Shown piece by piece: positions 24,819-32,229 of a stretch of 38,880 bases of DNA. Source of the DNA: an uncultured Prevotellaceae bacterium (lineage in GTDB: Bacteria; Bacteroidota; Bacteroidia; Bacteroidales; Bacteroidaceae). The translations under genes were made by a program, and so were the position numbers. The notes beneath the pieces were generated by a model. The model was not told where the DNA came from. It searched no databases and was given only the letters and a program-made list of their open reading frames with translations. Each line of letters opens with the position of its first letter. Within the stretch, counting starts at the first letter, position 1. Location: positions 1 through 38,880 of the forward strand of contig CACXPX010000030.1 in the NCBI GenBank assembly GCA_902769705.1, read 5' to 3'.

Positions 24819-25502
24819 GATGGTGCCATTCAGAAATGGTTTCCATTCTTCAGCACCGAAGTCACCATCCACATACACCGTATCGCCAGGGGCGACCTGT
24901 TGGTTCCAGTGTTCCATCAGCGTCTGGTTGCGATTGGTGTTTGGTTGTGGTACATGCTTCAGAGTACCCATGGGCTCAAACCGGGGACCAGGCATGTGAT
25001 GAATCCGTTCCTCCTCCTTGCGGGGACGTTCCATCCAAGCCTTCAGTTCCTTCATACAGTCCTCCAATGAAGTGTGAATCTTCTTCACCCCATAGTACTT
25101 TGCCATGCGCTTCAGATGATGAATGCCTGCAAGGTCATCGCATTCGGGGTCCACACCGATAATCACATGATGTCCTCGAGCCAGGTTCTCTGCCATTTCC
25201 AGTCTTGTGGTAATGGCATAGACTCTATGTGGCTTCATCTCACGCGCCTGAGGAGGAATCCAAAACAAGATGACATCGCACATGCGCAAGCCGAATGTCT
25301 CCCAGTTCACCTGATATGTACTCGTCACGAATCGCTCTGTCTTGCGGGGATTCAGCAGCGTCAGGTTCTCAATGCCAACTTGTGCAGCCACCTTGGGGGC
25401 CTGCGCCTGCCAAGATGGAGCACCGTTCATTGGACCTGCAAGAAACACCGTCCACTGGGTCTTTTCAGTAATAGGCTGAGGACTTTTAATCACCTCTATC
25501 AT
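24807..25502 (-). CDS. Nucleoside 2-deoxyribosyltransferase-like protein with truncated metallophosphoesterase tail
   Basis: 231 residues. Residues 1 to about 155 fit the nucleoside 2-deoxyribosyltransferase-like fold: TVFLAGPMNG at the nucleotide-binding strand, CDVILFWIPPQ, and TRLEMAENLARGHHVIIGVD, where Glu is the likely nucleophile. Residues about 188-231 (TLMEHWNQQVAPGDTVYVDGDFG, then KPFLNG, with short breaks) resemble the middle of a calcineurin-like phosphoesterase, but the family's DxH start is not recognisable and the protein stops before the GNHD motif, inside the terminator hairpin. The tail is therefore a remnant or a repurposed piece. It starts five bases after the PfkB-hydrolase gene and must be co-transcribed with it. 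Confidence 0.8.
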   Translation of the reverse strand: MIEVIKSPQPITEKTQWTVFLAGPMNGAPSWQAQAPKVAAQVGIENLTLLNPRKTERFVTSTYQVNWETFGLRMCDVILFWIPPQAREMKPHRVYAITTRLEMAENLARGHHVIIGVDPECDDLAGIHHLKRMAKYYGVKKIHTSLEDCMKELKAWMERPRKEEERIHHMPGPRFEPMGTLKHVPQPNTNRNQTLMEHWNQQVAPGDTVYVDGDFGAEEWKPFLNGTIKKG

Positions 25503-25507
25503 AATTT

Positions 25508-27160
25508 CTATCTGTTAATGAGTTTCTGAACCAACGGCATGAGATACTTCTCAATCTCATCATATTCCATCTTATGCCCTCCAGGGAAGGAGTGGATGTG
25601 CTTGTAGTGCTCAACGAAGATGGGTTTGCAATGTCCGTAGTCGGTATCGTTGTCACCGAAGAGACCATAGCAGTTCTCACGGTCGAAGTCAGTGATGTCC
25701 TCAAACTGGTGAGCCTCCAACCTGCGATAACCCTCCAGCATCTCTGGCGTGATGACATACCTCTGAACACCATCCTCCCTGTTGACCACAAATTGATGGC
25801 TACCCACCTTCACATCCTCGTCGTTCGACATGTCGAGAGCAGGATTCACGCAGATACGTTTATAACCTCTAAGCATCTGAGCATAGAATCCACCCTGACT
25901 ACTACCGATGATAAGGTCTGGTTTCTCTTTCTCGCACAGATTCTTCAGTTTCTTCAGACACTCCTCGGCATCTACGGGGCAGTCAGGCATCAGCAGTTGC
26001 CAGTCCCCAGGTAGATACTTCAGGATACCCATCGAGGTACGACTATATCCTGCAGAAGCAGAGCCATGCAGATACATCAACTTCTTCGTGTAGCAAGGCA
26101 TCTCCAGCGTGTCATCCTGCCGTTCGAAGCTATCGTCAGCATGAATCAATCCCTTGCTGCCCAGAAACCCAACACTGTATGAAGCCATCTGCTGAGCCAT
26201 GGTCAGCACCTCTTTCACTGACGCTTCCGTCATATCCTTCACCTTCAGCATACCCTTACTGCAGAGGGATGCTATCAAGGTTGAGGAAGTCCAATCACCC
26301 GCTCCCTCATAGTCCTTATAGTCGGGATTCACGATGGGCTCGAGCCGAATCCACTCCCCTCTACCCAACTTGAAGCGAAGTCCGGCAGCACCGAGTGTCT
26401 GGACAAAGAGTTTATCGTGGTAAGCATCGGCAAACGACAAATCTTGAACATACTCACCAGACATCTTCACCACATCACTAGCCTCAACACATCTGATGAA
26501 AGCCCTGTGGGCAGCCTGTCTGCTCTTCTCGTTCTCAATCCTGTGCCCGTCCGAGTCACACTCAAAGTACACCAGCGTACCTTTCTCACGAAGCCGTTCA
26601 GCAAGAATCCTATGTCCCGCCTGTGCCACGTCGAAGAAGAAAACGTCAGGAGTGAAGTCCAAGGAGTCAACCAAAGCCTCCACTTCCCCGCCCTTGCTCG
26701 AGAGGTATTTCCTACATGGGCGTGCCGACAGACCAGTCCAAGGTTTGCCTGCTGTCGAGCCCTTGTGTCCCATGGTCGGTTTACCGTCATTATCCAACTT
26801 ATGCATGCATCGCAGAATCGTCGTGCCACCCGTGAACGTATTACTGACAAACCGCACGTCAGCCCCATAGGCTTTCATGTCGCGTTTCATCTGATAGCCT
26901 TGCGGCGACACATCCAGCTTGGCCACAGGAAAAGTTTTCACCCCGAGATAAGGCAACATCGTCATCACGTTGCCGCAGGTGTTACCAATCTCCATTGTCA
27001 GAACCTTTTCCTCAAACCTGTTGCGTTTGCCCACAACGAATCCGTCGGGATACTCCCTTTGTGTGATGATGTCAAACGAGAAGTTACCAGTTCCCATGCA
27101 AGTTTTCCCTACCGATCCCTCCCTTAGAGAGTTTACCAAAGCCACAATTTCTTTGTTCAT
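25508..27160 (-). CDS. PfkB-family sugar/nucleoside kinase fused to YqiA-like alpha/beta hydrolase
   Basis: 550-residue bifunctional protein. Residues 1 to about 340 are a PfkB/ribokinase-type kinase: early substrate region TGNFSFDIIT, GGTT (111-114), and the catalytic GAGD at 286-289 (usually GAGDxF; here GAGDWT). Residues about 358-550 are a small alpha/beta hydrolase: LMYLHGSASAGYSR, nucleophile Ser421 in IIGSSQGG, Asp in FGDND (501-505) and His529 in PGGHKM. The hydrolase half is a paralogue of the stand-alone protein at 30779-31420 (both have KRICVNPAL after the nucleophile helix). PfkB kinases phosphorylate ribose, nucleosides or related sugars; a role in ADP-ribose or nucleoside turnover is inferred from the neighbours. 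Confidence 0.85.
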   Translation of the reverse strand: MNKEIVALVNSLREGSVGKTCMGTGNFSFDIITQREYPDGFVVGKRNRFEEKVLTMEIGNTCGNVMTMLPYLGVKTFPVAKLDVSPQGYQMKRDMKAYGADVRFVSNTFTGGTTILRCMHKLDNDGKPTMGHKGSTAGKPWTGLSARPCRKYLSSKGGEVEALVDSLDFTPDVFFFDVAQAGHRILAERLREKGTLVYFECDSDGHRIENEKSRQAAHRAFIRCVEASDVVKMSGEYVQDLSFADAYHDKLFVQTLGAAGLRFKLGRGEWIRLEPIVNPDYKDYEGAGDWTSSTLIASLCSKGMLKVKDMTEASVKEVLTMAQQMASYSVGFLGSKGLIHADDSFERQDDTLEMPCYTKKLMYLHGSASAGYSRTSMGILKYLPGDWQLLMPDCPVDAEECLKKLKNLCEKEKPDLIIGSSQGGFYAQMLRGYKRICVNPALDMSNDEDVKVGSHQFVVNREDGVQRYVITPEMLEGYRRLEAHQFEDITDFDRENCYGLFGDNDTDYGHCKPIFVEHYKHIHSFPGGHKMEYDEIEKYLMPLVQKLINR

Positions 27161-27421
27161 ATACAGTTTCTCAATTGAATAGATTGTGAATGCAAAGATA
27201 CAAAAAGAATGCCAAAAACACGTTGAATTATATATATAAACTCTTGGTTATTAAAAAAATAATACATATCTTTGCACTACGACAATACAAACCGATAATT
27301 TAAAAGGTCTGCCAGAACAACAGCAGAAAGGAAATTAACGAATTACTACAATATAGAGGAATAGTGCGACTGCCCACCTTTCTACAAGCAACTTGGTCGA
27401 TTCAACTAAAACCATCATCAT
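27161..27421. promoter_or_regulatory. Divergent promoter region between PfkB-hydrolase and ART-like genes
   Basis: Minus-strand -7 box TATCTTTG at 27200-27193, plus-strand TTGG at 27244 with 20 bases to TATCTTTG at 27267-27274. The two -7 boxes are about 66 bases apart, so one regulator could control both directions. The rightward transcript has a leader of about 140 bases in which no clear structure was seen. Confidence 0.8.
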
Positions 27422-28018
27422 ATGGAAACATTCTATCACGGCACATCTGTGCTTTTCAAGCAGTTCGACATAGCCCACGCCCTTGAAGGTGATGGGAAAG
27501 CAAAGTTTGGTTTTGGCACTTACGTCACAGAGGCTTATACCTCTGCCGCACATTATGCTTACAACAAAAAGCGCCCGGAAAACAAGAACTATTATGTCTA
27601 CACCCTCGAGATTCCTGATATGACAGATGACAACCATTTGTTCTCTGTCCGCCCTGTTCATCCGTCAATCATCGAACGAACAGAGAAGGCACTTGGCGAG
27701 AAGATTCCTGAGGAAGCCAAAGCTGTTGGCAAGTTCTTCCGCAAATATGTAGGCAATCACCTTACGGGTAAGACCGGCACTATTAAACAACTCATCGACA
27801 AGGCTGATCTTGATGCCGAGAAAGCTGCTGCAAAGTTTTTCAGCGAGATTGGTCTGGAGTACTTCGCATGGCCACAAGCCCAATCTAAGCCGGATGGACT
27901 CACCAACCGAGTTGTCCTCAACATCGACAAGATTCGCATTGTCCGCATCGACAAGGTAGAGCTCGACCCAAAGAAGTTTCAACTTGTCGAAGGCTCTGAG
28001 AAAGAAATCCGCGGTTAA
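27422..28018 (+). CDS. ADP-ribosyltransferase-like protein
   Basis: 198 residues. The N-terminus METFYHGTSVLFKQFD with GFGTYVTEAYTSAAHYAYNK resembles the first two conserved blocks of ART-fold proteins (YHGT for NAD ribose contact, then G-x-GxYxT) as in ART domains of polyvalent phage proteins and DUF3990-type proteins. YVYTLEIPD continues that pattern. The third (catalytic Glu) block is not clear to me; candidates lie in the last third. If active it would transfer ADP-ribose from NAD to a protein or nucleic acid. It precedes a NADAR gene in the same direction, the arrangement of ART toxin and NADAR antidote. The exact ART family is uncertain. Confidence 0.65.
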   Translation: METFYHGTSVLFKQFDIAHALEGDGKAKFGFGTYVTEAYTSAAHYAYNKKRPENKNYYVYTLEIPDMTDDNHLFSVRPVHPSIIERTEKALGEKIPEEAKAVGKFFRKYVGNHLTGKTGTIKQLIDKADLDAEKAAAKFFSEIGLEYFAWPQAQSKPDGLTNRVVLNIDKIRIVRIDKVELDPKKFQLVEGSEKEIRG

Positions 28019-28024
28019 GCGAGT

Positions 28025-28050
28025 GTCATGCAAGTTTGCTTGCAAATGAC
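28025..28050 (+). other. Hairpin between the ART-like and NADAR genes
   Basis: GTCATGCAAG, loop TTTG, CTTGC-AA-ATGAC: a 10-bp stem with a two-base bulge, seven bases after the ART-like stop codon. It has no T tract, so it may attenuate, protect the 3' end or separate expression of the two genes rather than terminate. Confidence 0.5.
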
Positions 28051-28105
28051 CGAGCGGGAGCGGATTATGCAAATCCCATTAGACAGTTTTTAACCTTCAT
28101 CAGCA

Positions 28106-28717
28106 ATGAGTTTCTACAGCATATCAGATTTTATTCGCGAGAACTACCCAGAATATTGGGGACTGCAATCTTATCCTGCTGATCAGTGCGTCAGAATTCA
28201 TAAGATTGACGAGGAATGGGGCATCTTCAGCAACTTTGCCCATACACCAATTGTTGTAGATGGTATTACTTTCGACACTAGCGAGCGCCTTTTCCAATTA
28301 ATGAAATTCAAGGATGAGGTGGCCGTAAAGGCCATATATTATAAGAAAGGCAACCCCAAGATGACCGCCAAGCATTGGGAGAAGACGCATCGTCGTGAAG
28401 ACTGGGGCAAGATGATTATCGATGCTATGAAATTCTGCCTCACACAAAAGTACGAGCAGAGCGAAGAGTTTCGCCAAGAACTCGAACGCTCAAAAGGCAA
28501 ATATATCGTCGAAGACCAATCAGGGTTTACAAAGAAGAATCCAGATGCGTGGGGTGTGAAACTGCAAGGCGACAACTTCGTTGGTCCCAATCTCTTAGGC
28601 CGTCTCCTCATGGAACTCCGCGACACCGGGAAGCTGGACTACACCCTTCCTGCCGATGCCATGAAGTTCATTGAACACCTGAAATTGGCAGGACATTTCC
28701 CTCCTCTTTATTTGTGA
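28106..28717 (+). CDS. NADAR (YbiA-like) domain protein, predicted ADP-ribose N-glycosidase
   Basis: 203-residue NADAR protein. Family marks are EEWGIFSNFAHTPIVVDGI, the Glu-containing helix TSERLFQLMKF, and the C-terminal DAWGVKLQGDNFVGPNLLGR-LLMELR. Some NADAR proteins remove ADP-ribose from ADP-ribosylated guanine in DNA and act as antidotes to DarT-type toxins; YbiA/RibX members cleave riboflavin-pathway N-glycosides. The adjacent ART-like gene and the ADP-ribosylglycohydrolase nearby favour the ADP-ribose role here. It lies 87 bases after the ART-like gene and is convergent with the next operon, with a 15-base gap. Confidence 0.85.
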   Translation: MSFYSISDFIRENYPEYWGLQSYPADQCVRIHKIDEEWGIFSNFAHTPIVVDGITFDTSERLFQLMKFKDEVAVKAIYYKKGNPKMTAKHWEKTHRREDWGKMIIDAMKFCLTQKYEQSEEFRQELERSKGKYIVEDQSGFTKKNPDAWGVKLQGDNFVGPNLLGRLLMELRDTGKLDYTLPADAMKFIEHLKLAGHFPPLYL

Positions 28718-28732
28718 GGCCTCCAGTTATCT

Positions 28733-29506
28733 TCAGATGATTTTACTTTCATTTATGTATTTGCCGTACATCTCCTTTAAAGCCTTTTTTCTCCTAGAAG
28801 TCACTTCTTTCATCGGATTGAATACAGAAATGGTAGGAGCATGATCTATTTGACCGCATGCAAAAGACAGTACCTCATAAGAGTCTAAATCGCTTCCAAA
28901 CTCCGTACACATAGCATGGTCGCAAATGTCAAATCCACTATGTGTTTCCAAGTATAGCTTCCGCATCACAGCCACTTCGTCAACTGTTGGCGGAGTCTTT
29001 ACTATTATCGCGAGATTTACGCTGTTATTCCCCCAATAGTGATTCCCTGGGTAGCCCATCACTTCAACAATGTCACCAGGTTTGAATCTTATTTCTTCCG
29101 GCCGTCTACCCCAAAACATATTTCTTTTTCCCCAATAGTTATATTCATCTCCATGAGAACTCATGGGAATGAAATCCGCATACGTGTTTTCACCCCATAA
29201 TGAGCCATCAGGCAGATAAATTCGTGTTGAAAGATTCTCGCCCAAGACATCCACATGTGTTTCAAAACCAAGTGGAATCTCTAATACTACATAAGCATAC
29301 AGATTACTCTTGAACTCCGGATTCTTTTCCTTGAATTCTCTATAGTAGTTGCCATGCCTTATCATATAGGCATCTACCTCTTCCAGCGTCTTCATATATA
29401 AGGTTTCAACCACTTTTGTCTTGAACTCCGGATAGTGCAGTTTCCTCCAGTTCCTTGCAAAGTAGTAAGGCATCACCTTGAAAATGCTTTCAATATGATC
29501 TTTCAT
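28733..29506 (-). CDS. Uncharacterised protein, last gene of SLOG operon
   Basis: 257 residues, cytoplasmic, no signal or membrane segment. I do not recognise a family. Visible are the motifs YADFIPMSSHGDEYNYWGKRN, split by the family-neutral loop, and RFKPGDIVEVMGYPGNHYWG, and a charged C-terminus. It is rich in Tyr, Trp and His. It starts 20 bases after the 187-residue gene, so it belongs to the four-gene minus-strand operon with the DprA-like and YqiA-like genes. Confidence 0.75.
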   Translation of the reverse strand: MKDHIESIFKVMPYYFARNWRKLHYPEFKTKVVETLYMKTLEEVDAYMIRHGNYYREFKEKNPEFKSNLYAYVVLEIPLGFETHVDVLGENLSTRIYLPDGSLWGENTYADFIPMSSHGDEYNYWGKRNMFWGRRPEEIRFKPGDIVEVMGYPGNHYWGNNSVNLAIIVKTPPTVDEVAVMRKLYLETHSGFDICDHAMCTEFGSDLDSYEVLSFACGQIDHAPTISVFNPMKEVTSRRKKALKEMYGKYINESKII

Positions 29507-29526
29507 AAATCCATTTGTTTATTCAA

Positions 29527-30090
29527 TCAAGGATATCCCACATCAAAACGGCGTTTGATATCAAAATAAACCTTTTCGATTTCACCTTTGCGGTTTCTGA
29601 ACTCCAAACAGTCTATCCCGTTCTCAAAGCTTTGACAGATTAGTTTCAAGACATCCAGTCTTATTACTCTATGAATATACTCATACTCTTGGTGAACATC
29701 AATCACACACAGAGCAGTTTCTGGTGTTTTCCCGTCCCCCGTGCTATCGATAGTCTCTAAAATCAACTTCTCTTGCGGCGACACATCAAAATAAGGACCG
29801 TCATTCCCATTTTGAATTATCAACTCCACTTCACGTCGCATCGCCTCATAGTCAAGCTCTTCAGGACTTTCAAGTTCCTTCTCTAGATTCCACTTTTCCC
29901 AATAATCCATCGATAGTTCATCTGGAATCTCCAATTCTGCGTATTCTTTCGTAAAAGTATACCCATAGAGATTAGCCCGCATGGTTTCTATATCAATGCT
30001 CTCAGGCTCCTTCTCCATTCTTTCCTTAATACGCTCGTCATACTTACCCTCGTACTCCGAGTAGTTTACTTTCTTAAATGTCTTTTCCAT
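29527..30090 (-). CDS. Uncharacterised acidic protein, possibly DUF4919-like
   Basis: 187 residues, highly charged. The second half has STGDGKTPETALCVIDVHQE and YEYIHRV, a pattern seen in small Bacteroidota proteins of the DUF4919 kind, but this is recalled similarity and weak. No catalytic motif is evident. It starts 24 bases after the DprA-like gene and ends 20 bases before the 257-residue gene, so it is in the same operon. Confidence 0.7.
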   Translation of the reverse strand: MEKTFKKVNYSEYEGKYDERIKERMEKEPESIDIETMRANLYGYTFTKEYAELEIPDELSMDYWEKWNLEKELESPEELDYEAMRREVELIIQNGNDGPYFDVSPQEKLILETIDSTGDGKTPETALCVIDVHQEYEYIHRVIRLDVLKLICQSFENGIDCLEFRNRKGEIEKVYFDIKRRFDVGYP

Positions 30091-30114
30091 TGCGTTCTTT
30101 AGCTTTATATGTTC

Positions 30115-30741
30115 TTATATGCCAGTTCCCAATCCAGTAGTGATGATGAATTTGTTGCCAGAGTTCTCTTCCTTGTCATAGGGAAAGATTGCTGCCTTAA
30201 TCTTCTTTCCATATTTCTGGGCAAAGCGAACGGTATGCATGGTCCCGCTATGAACAGGACATTCTGCCACTACGACTTCCTCAGAAAGAGCAGCCTGAAG
30301 ACGATTCCTAGCTACGAGTCGTGTAGGATTAGACTTCACCCCCAAAGGTTGTTCAGACAATATAAGACCACCCATTCTTAGAATCTCTTCTTGAAGCGGA
30401 ATATTCTCGTGTGGATGCACTTTGTCAAGGCCGGTTGCCACAATGGCAATAGTGCCACCATCACCTGCCATACAACCTCTATGTGCAGCAGCATCACAGC
30501 CAAGTGCAAGACCGCTCACGACAACATAACCTTTCTTGGCATAGTCCAATCCCAGATCATAAGCTTTGCTGTTGCCCGCTTTTGTTGCCTTTCTGCTTCC
30601 AATGATGGCTACCATGTGCTCGCTTTTGAGCAGGTCAAGGTTGCCCATTGCGTAGATTCTCTCCGGACAGTCTTCCCCAATGGCTCTAAAAGATTCAGGG
30701 AAGAGTTCGTCATTCTTATTGATAGTTGTTATTTGTGCCAT
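30115..30741 (-). CDS. Stand-alone DprA/SMF-type SLOG protein
   Basis: 208 residues comprising little more than the DprA Rossmann-like core: VAIIGSRKATKAGN, VVSGLALGCDAAAHRGC, TIAIVATGLDKVHPHENI, GGLILSEQPLGV, RLVARNRLQAALSEEVVVAE. The N-terminal SAM-like domain and the C-terminal winged helix of transformation DprA are absent, and the protein is much shorter than the usual 290-370. SLOG proteins bind nucleotides or nucleic acid, and several are predicted sensors of NAD-derived signals. Its operon partners and the ADP-ribose genes nearby suggest a ligand-binding role rather than DNA uptake (inference). Confidence 0.85.
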   Translation of the reverse strand: MAQITTINKNDELFPESFRAIGEDCPERIYAMGNLDLLKSEHMVAIIGSRKATKAGNSKAYDLGLDYAKKGYVVVSGLALGCDAAAHRGCMAGDGGTIAIVATGLDKVHPHENIPLQEEILRMGGLILSEQPLGVKSNPTRLVARNRLQAALSEEVVVAECPVHSGTMHTVRFAQKYGKKIKAAIFPYDKEENSGNKFIITTGLGTGI

Positions 30742-30778
30742 AAACTAAAGTAAATAATTAAGTGATACATCTTTTCAT

Positions 30779-31420
30779 CTAACTATTACAGTCATCCTCT
30801 ATTCGTCTTTGCGCAAACGGAAGAATGACCTCGTCAAGAATCTTGTTGTTCATGCGATGGCCACCATGAAACGTCTGCACATTAGGGGCAAAATGCTGTT
30901 CAAACTCTTCCCAGCAATTCACAATGGTATCCTCATCGCCAAAGAATCCCCAACAAAACAGCCGGTTGGAACTATTCACTCCATCAAACATATGCGCTTC
31001 CATATCACGAAATTGCTGTATGGTATCTTCCGTTATTGTAAAGTGCGTCTCACCTTTAAGCGTAGGGTGGAAATACTTAAATGTTCCAGGTTTAAGTATA
31101 TCTGTCAGTTCCGACATTCTCAACGCAGGGTTCACACATATACGCTTGTAGTCGTACATCTGCATAGCATACATGCCGCCCATACTAGTGCCGATAATCA
31201 AATCGGGATTATTTCTTTCGCAGTAGTCTTTTAAGAAGGGGAGCGCTTCTGCAGGATTCACAGGGATATCCGGAGCAAGCACATCACATTTGTTCATTAT
31301 TCTCCTGAGATGTTTTCCCGTACTACTCTGCCCACTGGACCCAAAGCCGTGCAGATAGACAATTACTTTCTTTTTTTCAGGTGCAACTGCACCAAGTGAT
31401 TCATTTCTTTCTTTATTCAT
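30779..31420 (-). CDS. YqiA/UPF0227-like alpha/beta hydrolase
   Basis: 213 residues. VIVYLHGFGSSGQSSTGKHL opens the fold, the nucleophile Ser is in LIIGTSMGGMYA, followed by YDYKRICVNPALRMS; the Asp is in FFGDEDTIV and the His in FHGGHRMNNK. It is a paralogue of the C-terminal half of the PfkB fusion at 25508-27160. The -7 box at 31455-31448 lies downstream of the first in-frame ATG (31450), so the ATG at 31420 is chosen. It is the first gene of a four-gene operon. Substrate unknown; related proteins hydrolyse small acyl esters. Confidence 0.88.
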   Translation of the reverse strand: MNKERNESLGAVAPEKKKVIVYLHGFGSSGQSSTGKHLRRIMNKCDVLAPDIPVNPAEALPFLKDYCERNNPDLIIGTSMGGMYAMQMYDYKRICVNPALRMSELTDILKPGTFKYFHPTLKGETHFTITEDTIQQFRDMEAHMFDGVNSSNRLFCWGFFGDEDTIVNCWEEFEQHFAPNVQTFHGGHRMNNKILDEVILPFAQRRIEDDCNS

Positions 31421-31447
31421 ATCACGATTTTTATTCTCTTTTATTGG

Positions 31448-31455
31448 CAAATATA
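31448..31455 (-). promoter_or_regulatory. -7 promoter box of the SLOG operon
   Basis: CAAATATA on the plus strand reads TATATTTG on the minus strand, 28 bases before the ATG at 31420. No good -33 box. Confidence 0.6.
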
Positions 31456-31675
31456 TGGATGATTATTATATATTCTCCTTAAATTAATAGGTATAAAAAT
31501 GTATTTTGTCGCAAAACATACAACTGTTTGACTATCCTCTTTATTTATTGACGACATTCCACACTCGCGATGGGTGCATTTTTTGTTTGATTTTTGCTTT
31601 CGAAAACAAAAAATCAATCAATATACACTAATATTACGCTATCTTCTTATTATTCAATGTTTTGGCTCGTTTATA

Positions 31676-31740
31676 ACATACACTAAACATACACTAAACA
31701 TACACTAAACATACATTTTACATACACTAAACATACACAA
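31676..31740 (+). repeat. 11-bp tandem repeat, ACATACACTAA
   Basis: Units start at 31676, 31687, 31698, 31709 (variant ACATACATTTT), 31720 and 31731 (ending in CACAA). Four of the six are perfect. Confidence 0.92.
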
Positions 31741-31766
31741 GGTGTTTTCGGTGTTCTATATTCTTG

Positions 31767-31854
31767 CTTCATGTTCGTCAGATGCATGTTCTAAGGGTGT
31801 CAGATGTATGCTTTGAGCATGTCAGATGTATGCTTTGAGCGTGTCAAATGCATA
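31767..31854 (+). repeat. 22-bp tandem repeat array
   Basis: Four units start at 31767, 31789, 31811 and 31833; the best are CTTTGA-GCAT-GTCA-GATGTATG and CTTTGA-GCGT-GTCA-AATGCATA. GTCA is kept in all four. On the reverse strand it closely matches the array at 111-176 (GCTCAAAG, then CATCTGAC). Confidence 0.85.
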
Positions 31855-31863
31855 AGATGGCGG

Positions 31864-31963
31864 TTTGGTGTAGGTTTGGTGTAGGTTTAGTGTATGTTTA
31901 GTGTATGTACAAATTGTCTGAAATTCCTTTATTTTTATAGGAATTCTAAGAATTTAGTGTATG
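31864..31963 (+). repeat. Inverted 11-bp array, TTTAGTGTATG / TTTGGTGTAGG
   Basis: Units at 31864 and 31875 (TTTGGTGTAGG), 31886 and 31897 (TTTAGTGTATG), with one detached perfect copy at 31953-31963. TTTAGTGTATG is the reverse complement of the 31676-31740 unit in a shifted register. Confidence 0.9.
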
Positions 31964-32150
31964 TTTTTTGATTTTTATGTTGTTATTCAAATTATTTCTT
32001 AAAGCAATGAAGACGATAGGTGGCGAGACAGTGGAACCTAGAATGGTACGCAAGACCTAACTAATGTTACAGATATTAGAGTAAGGACCAACCTTCCCTA
32101 AGAACTTGCAATTATTGAATACAAACATCAGGAATTATACGTATGAGAAG

Positions 32151-32181
32151 TTTGTTGTTTCGAAAATTTATCGTATATTTG
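32151..32181 (+). promoter_or_regulatory. Promoter of the SIS-DraG gene
   Basis: TTTG at 32151-32154, 19 bases, then TATATTTG at 32174-32181: a complete Bacteroidota promoter, 49 bases before the ATG at 32230. Confidence 0.85.
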
Positions 32182-32229
32182 CAACATAAAGAATCTTTTT
32201 AACCTTATGACAATGAAAATAGCCTCATT

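Larger units (their letters stand above)
31456..32173. other. Long intergenic region built of inverted tandem repeats
   Basis: No gene in over 700 bases. It contains an 11-bp array (31676-31740), a 22-bp array (31767-31854) and an inverted 11-bp array (31864-31907, with one more copy at 31953-31963). The two 11-bp arrays are reverse complements and could fold into one stem with the 22-bp array in the loop. A smaller inverted repeat, AATTCC...GGAATT, lies around 31922-31944. Confidence 0.8.

Noticed and set aside
24807-24950. Functional metallophosphoesterase domain
   Set aside because: The DxH start and the GNHD and later His motifs are absent, so the metal site cannot form.
30115-30741. DprA for natural transformation
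   Set aside because: Only the SLOG core is present, without SAM-like or winged-helix domains, and the operon context is unrelated to DNA uptake. Not excluded formally.
31676-31963. CRISPR array
   Set aside because: Units are contiguous with no unique spacers and no cas genes are present.
31676-31963. Insertion sequence with terminal inverted repeats
   Set aside because: The enclosed DNA has no transposase frame and the repeats are tandem arrays, not IS ends.
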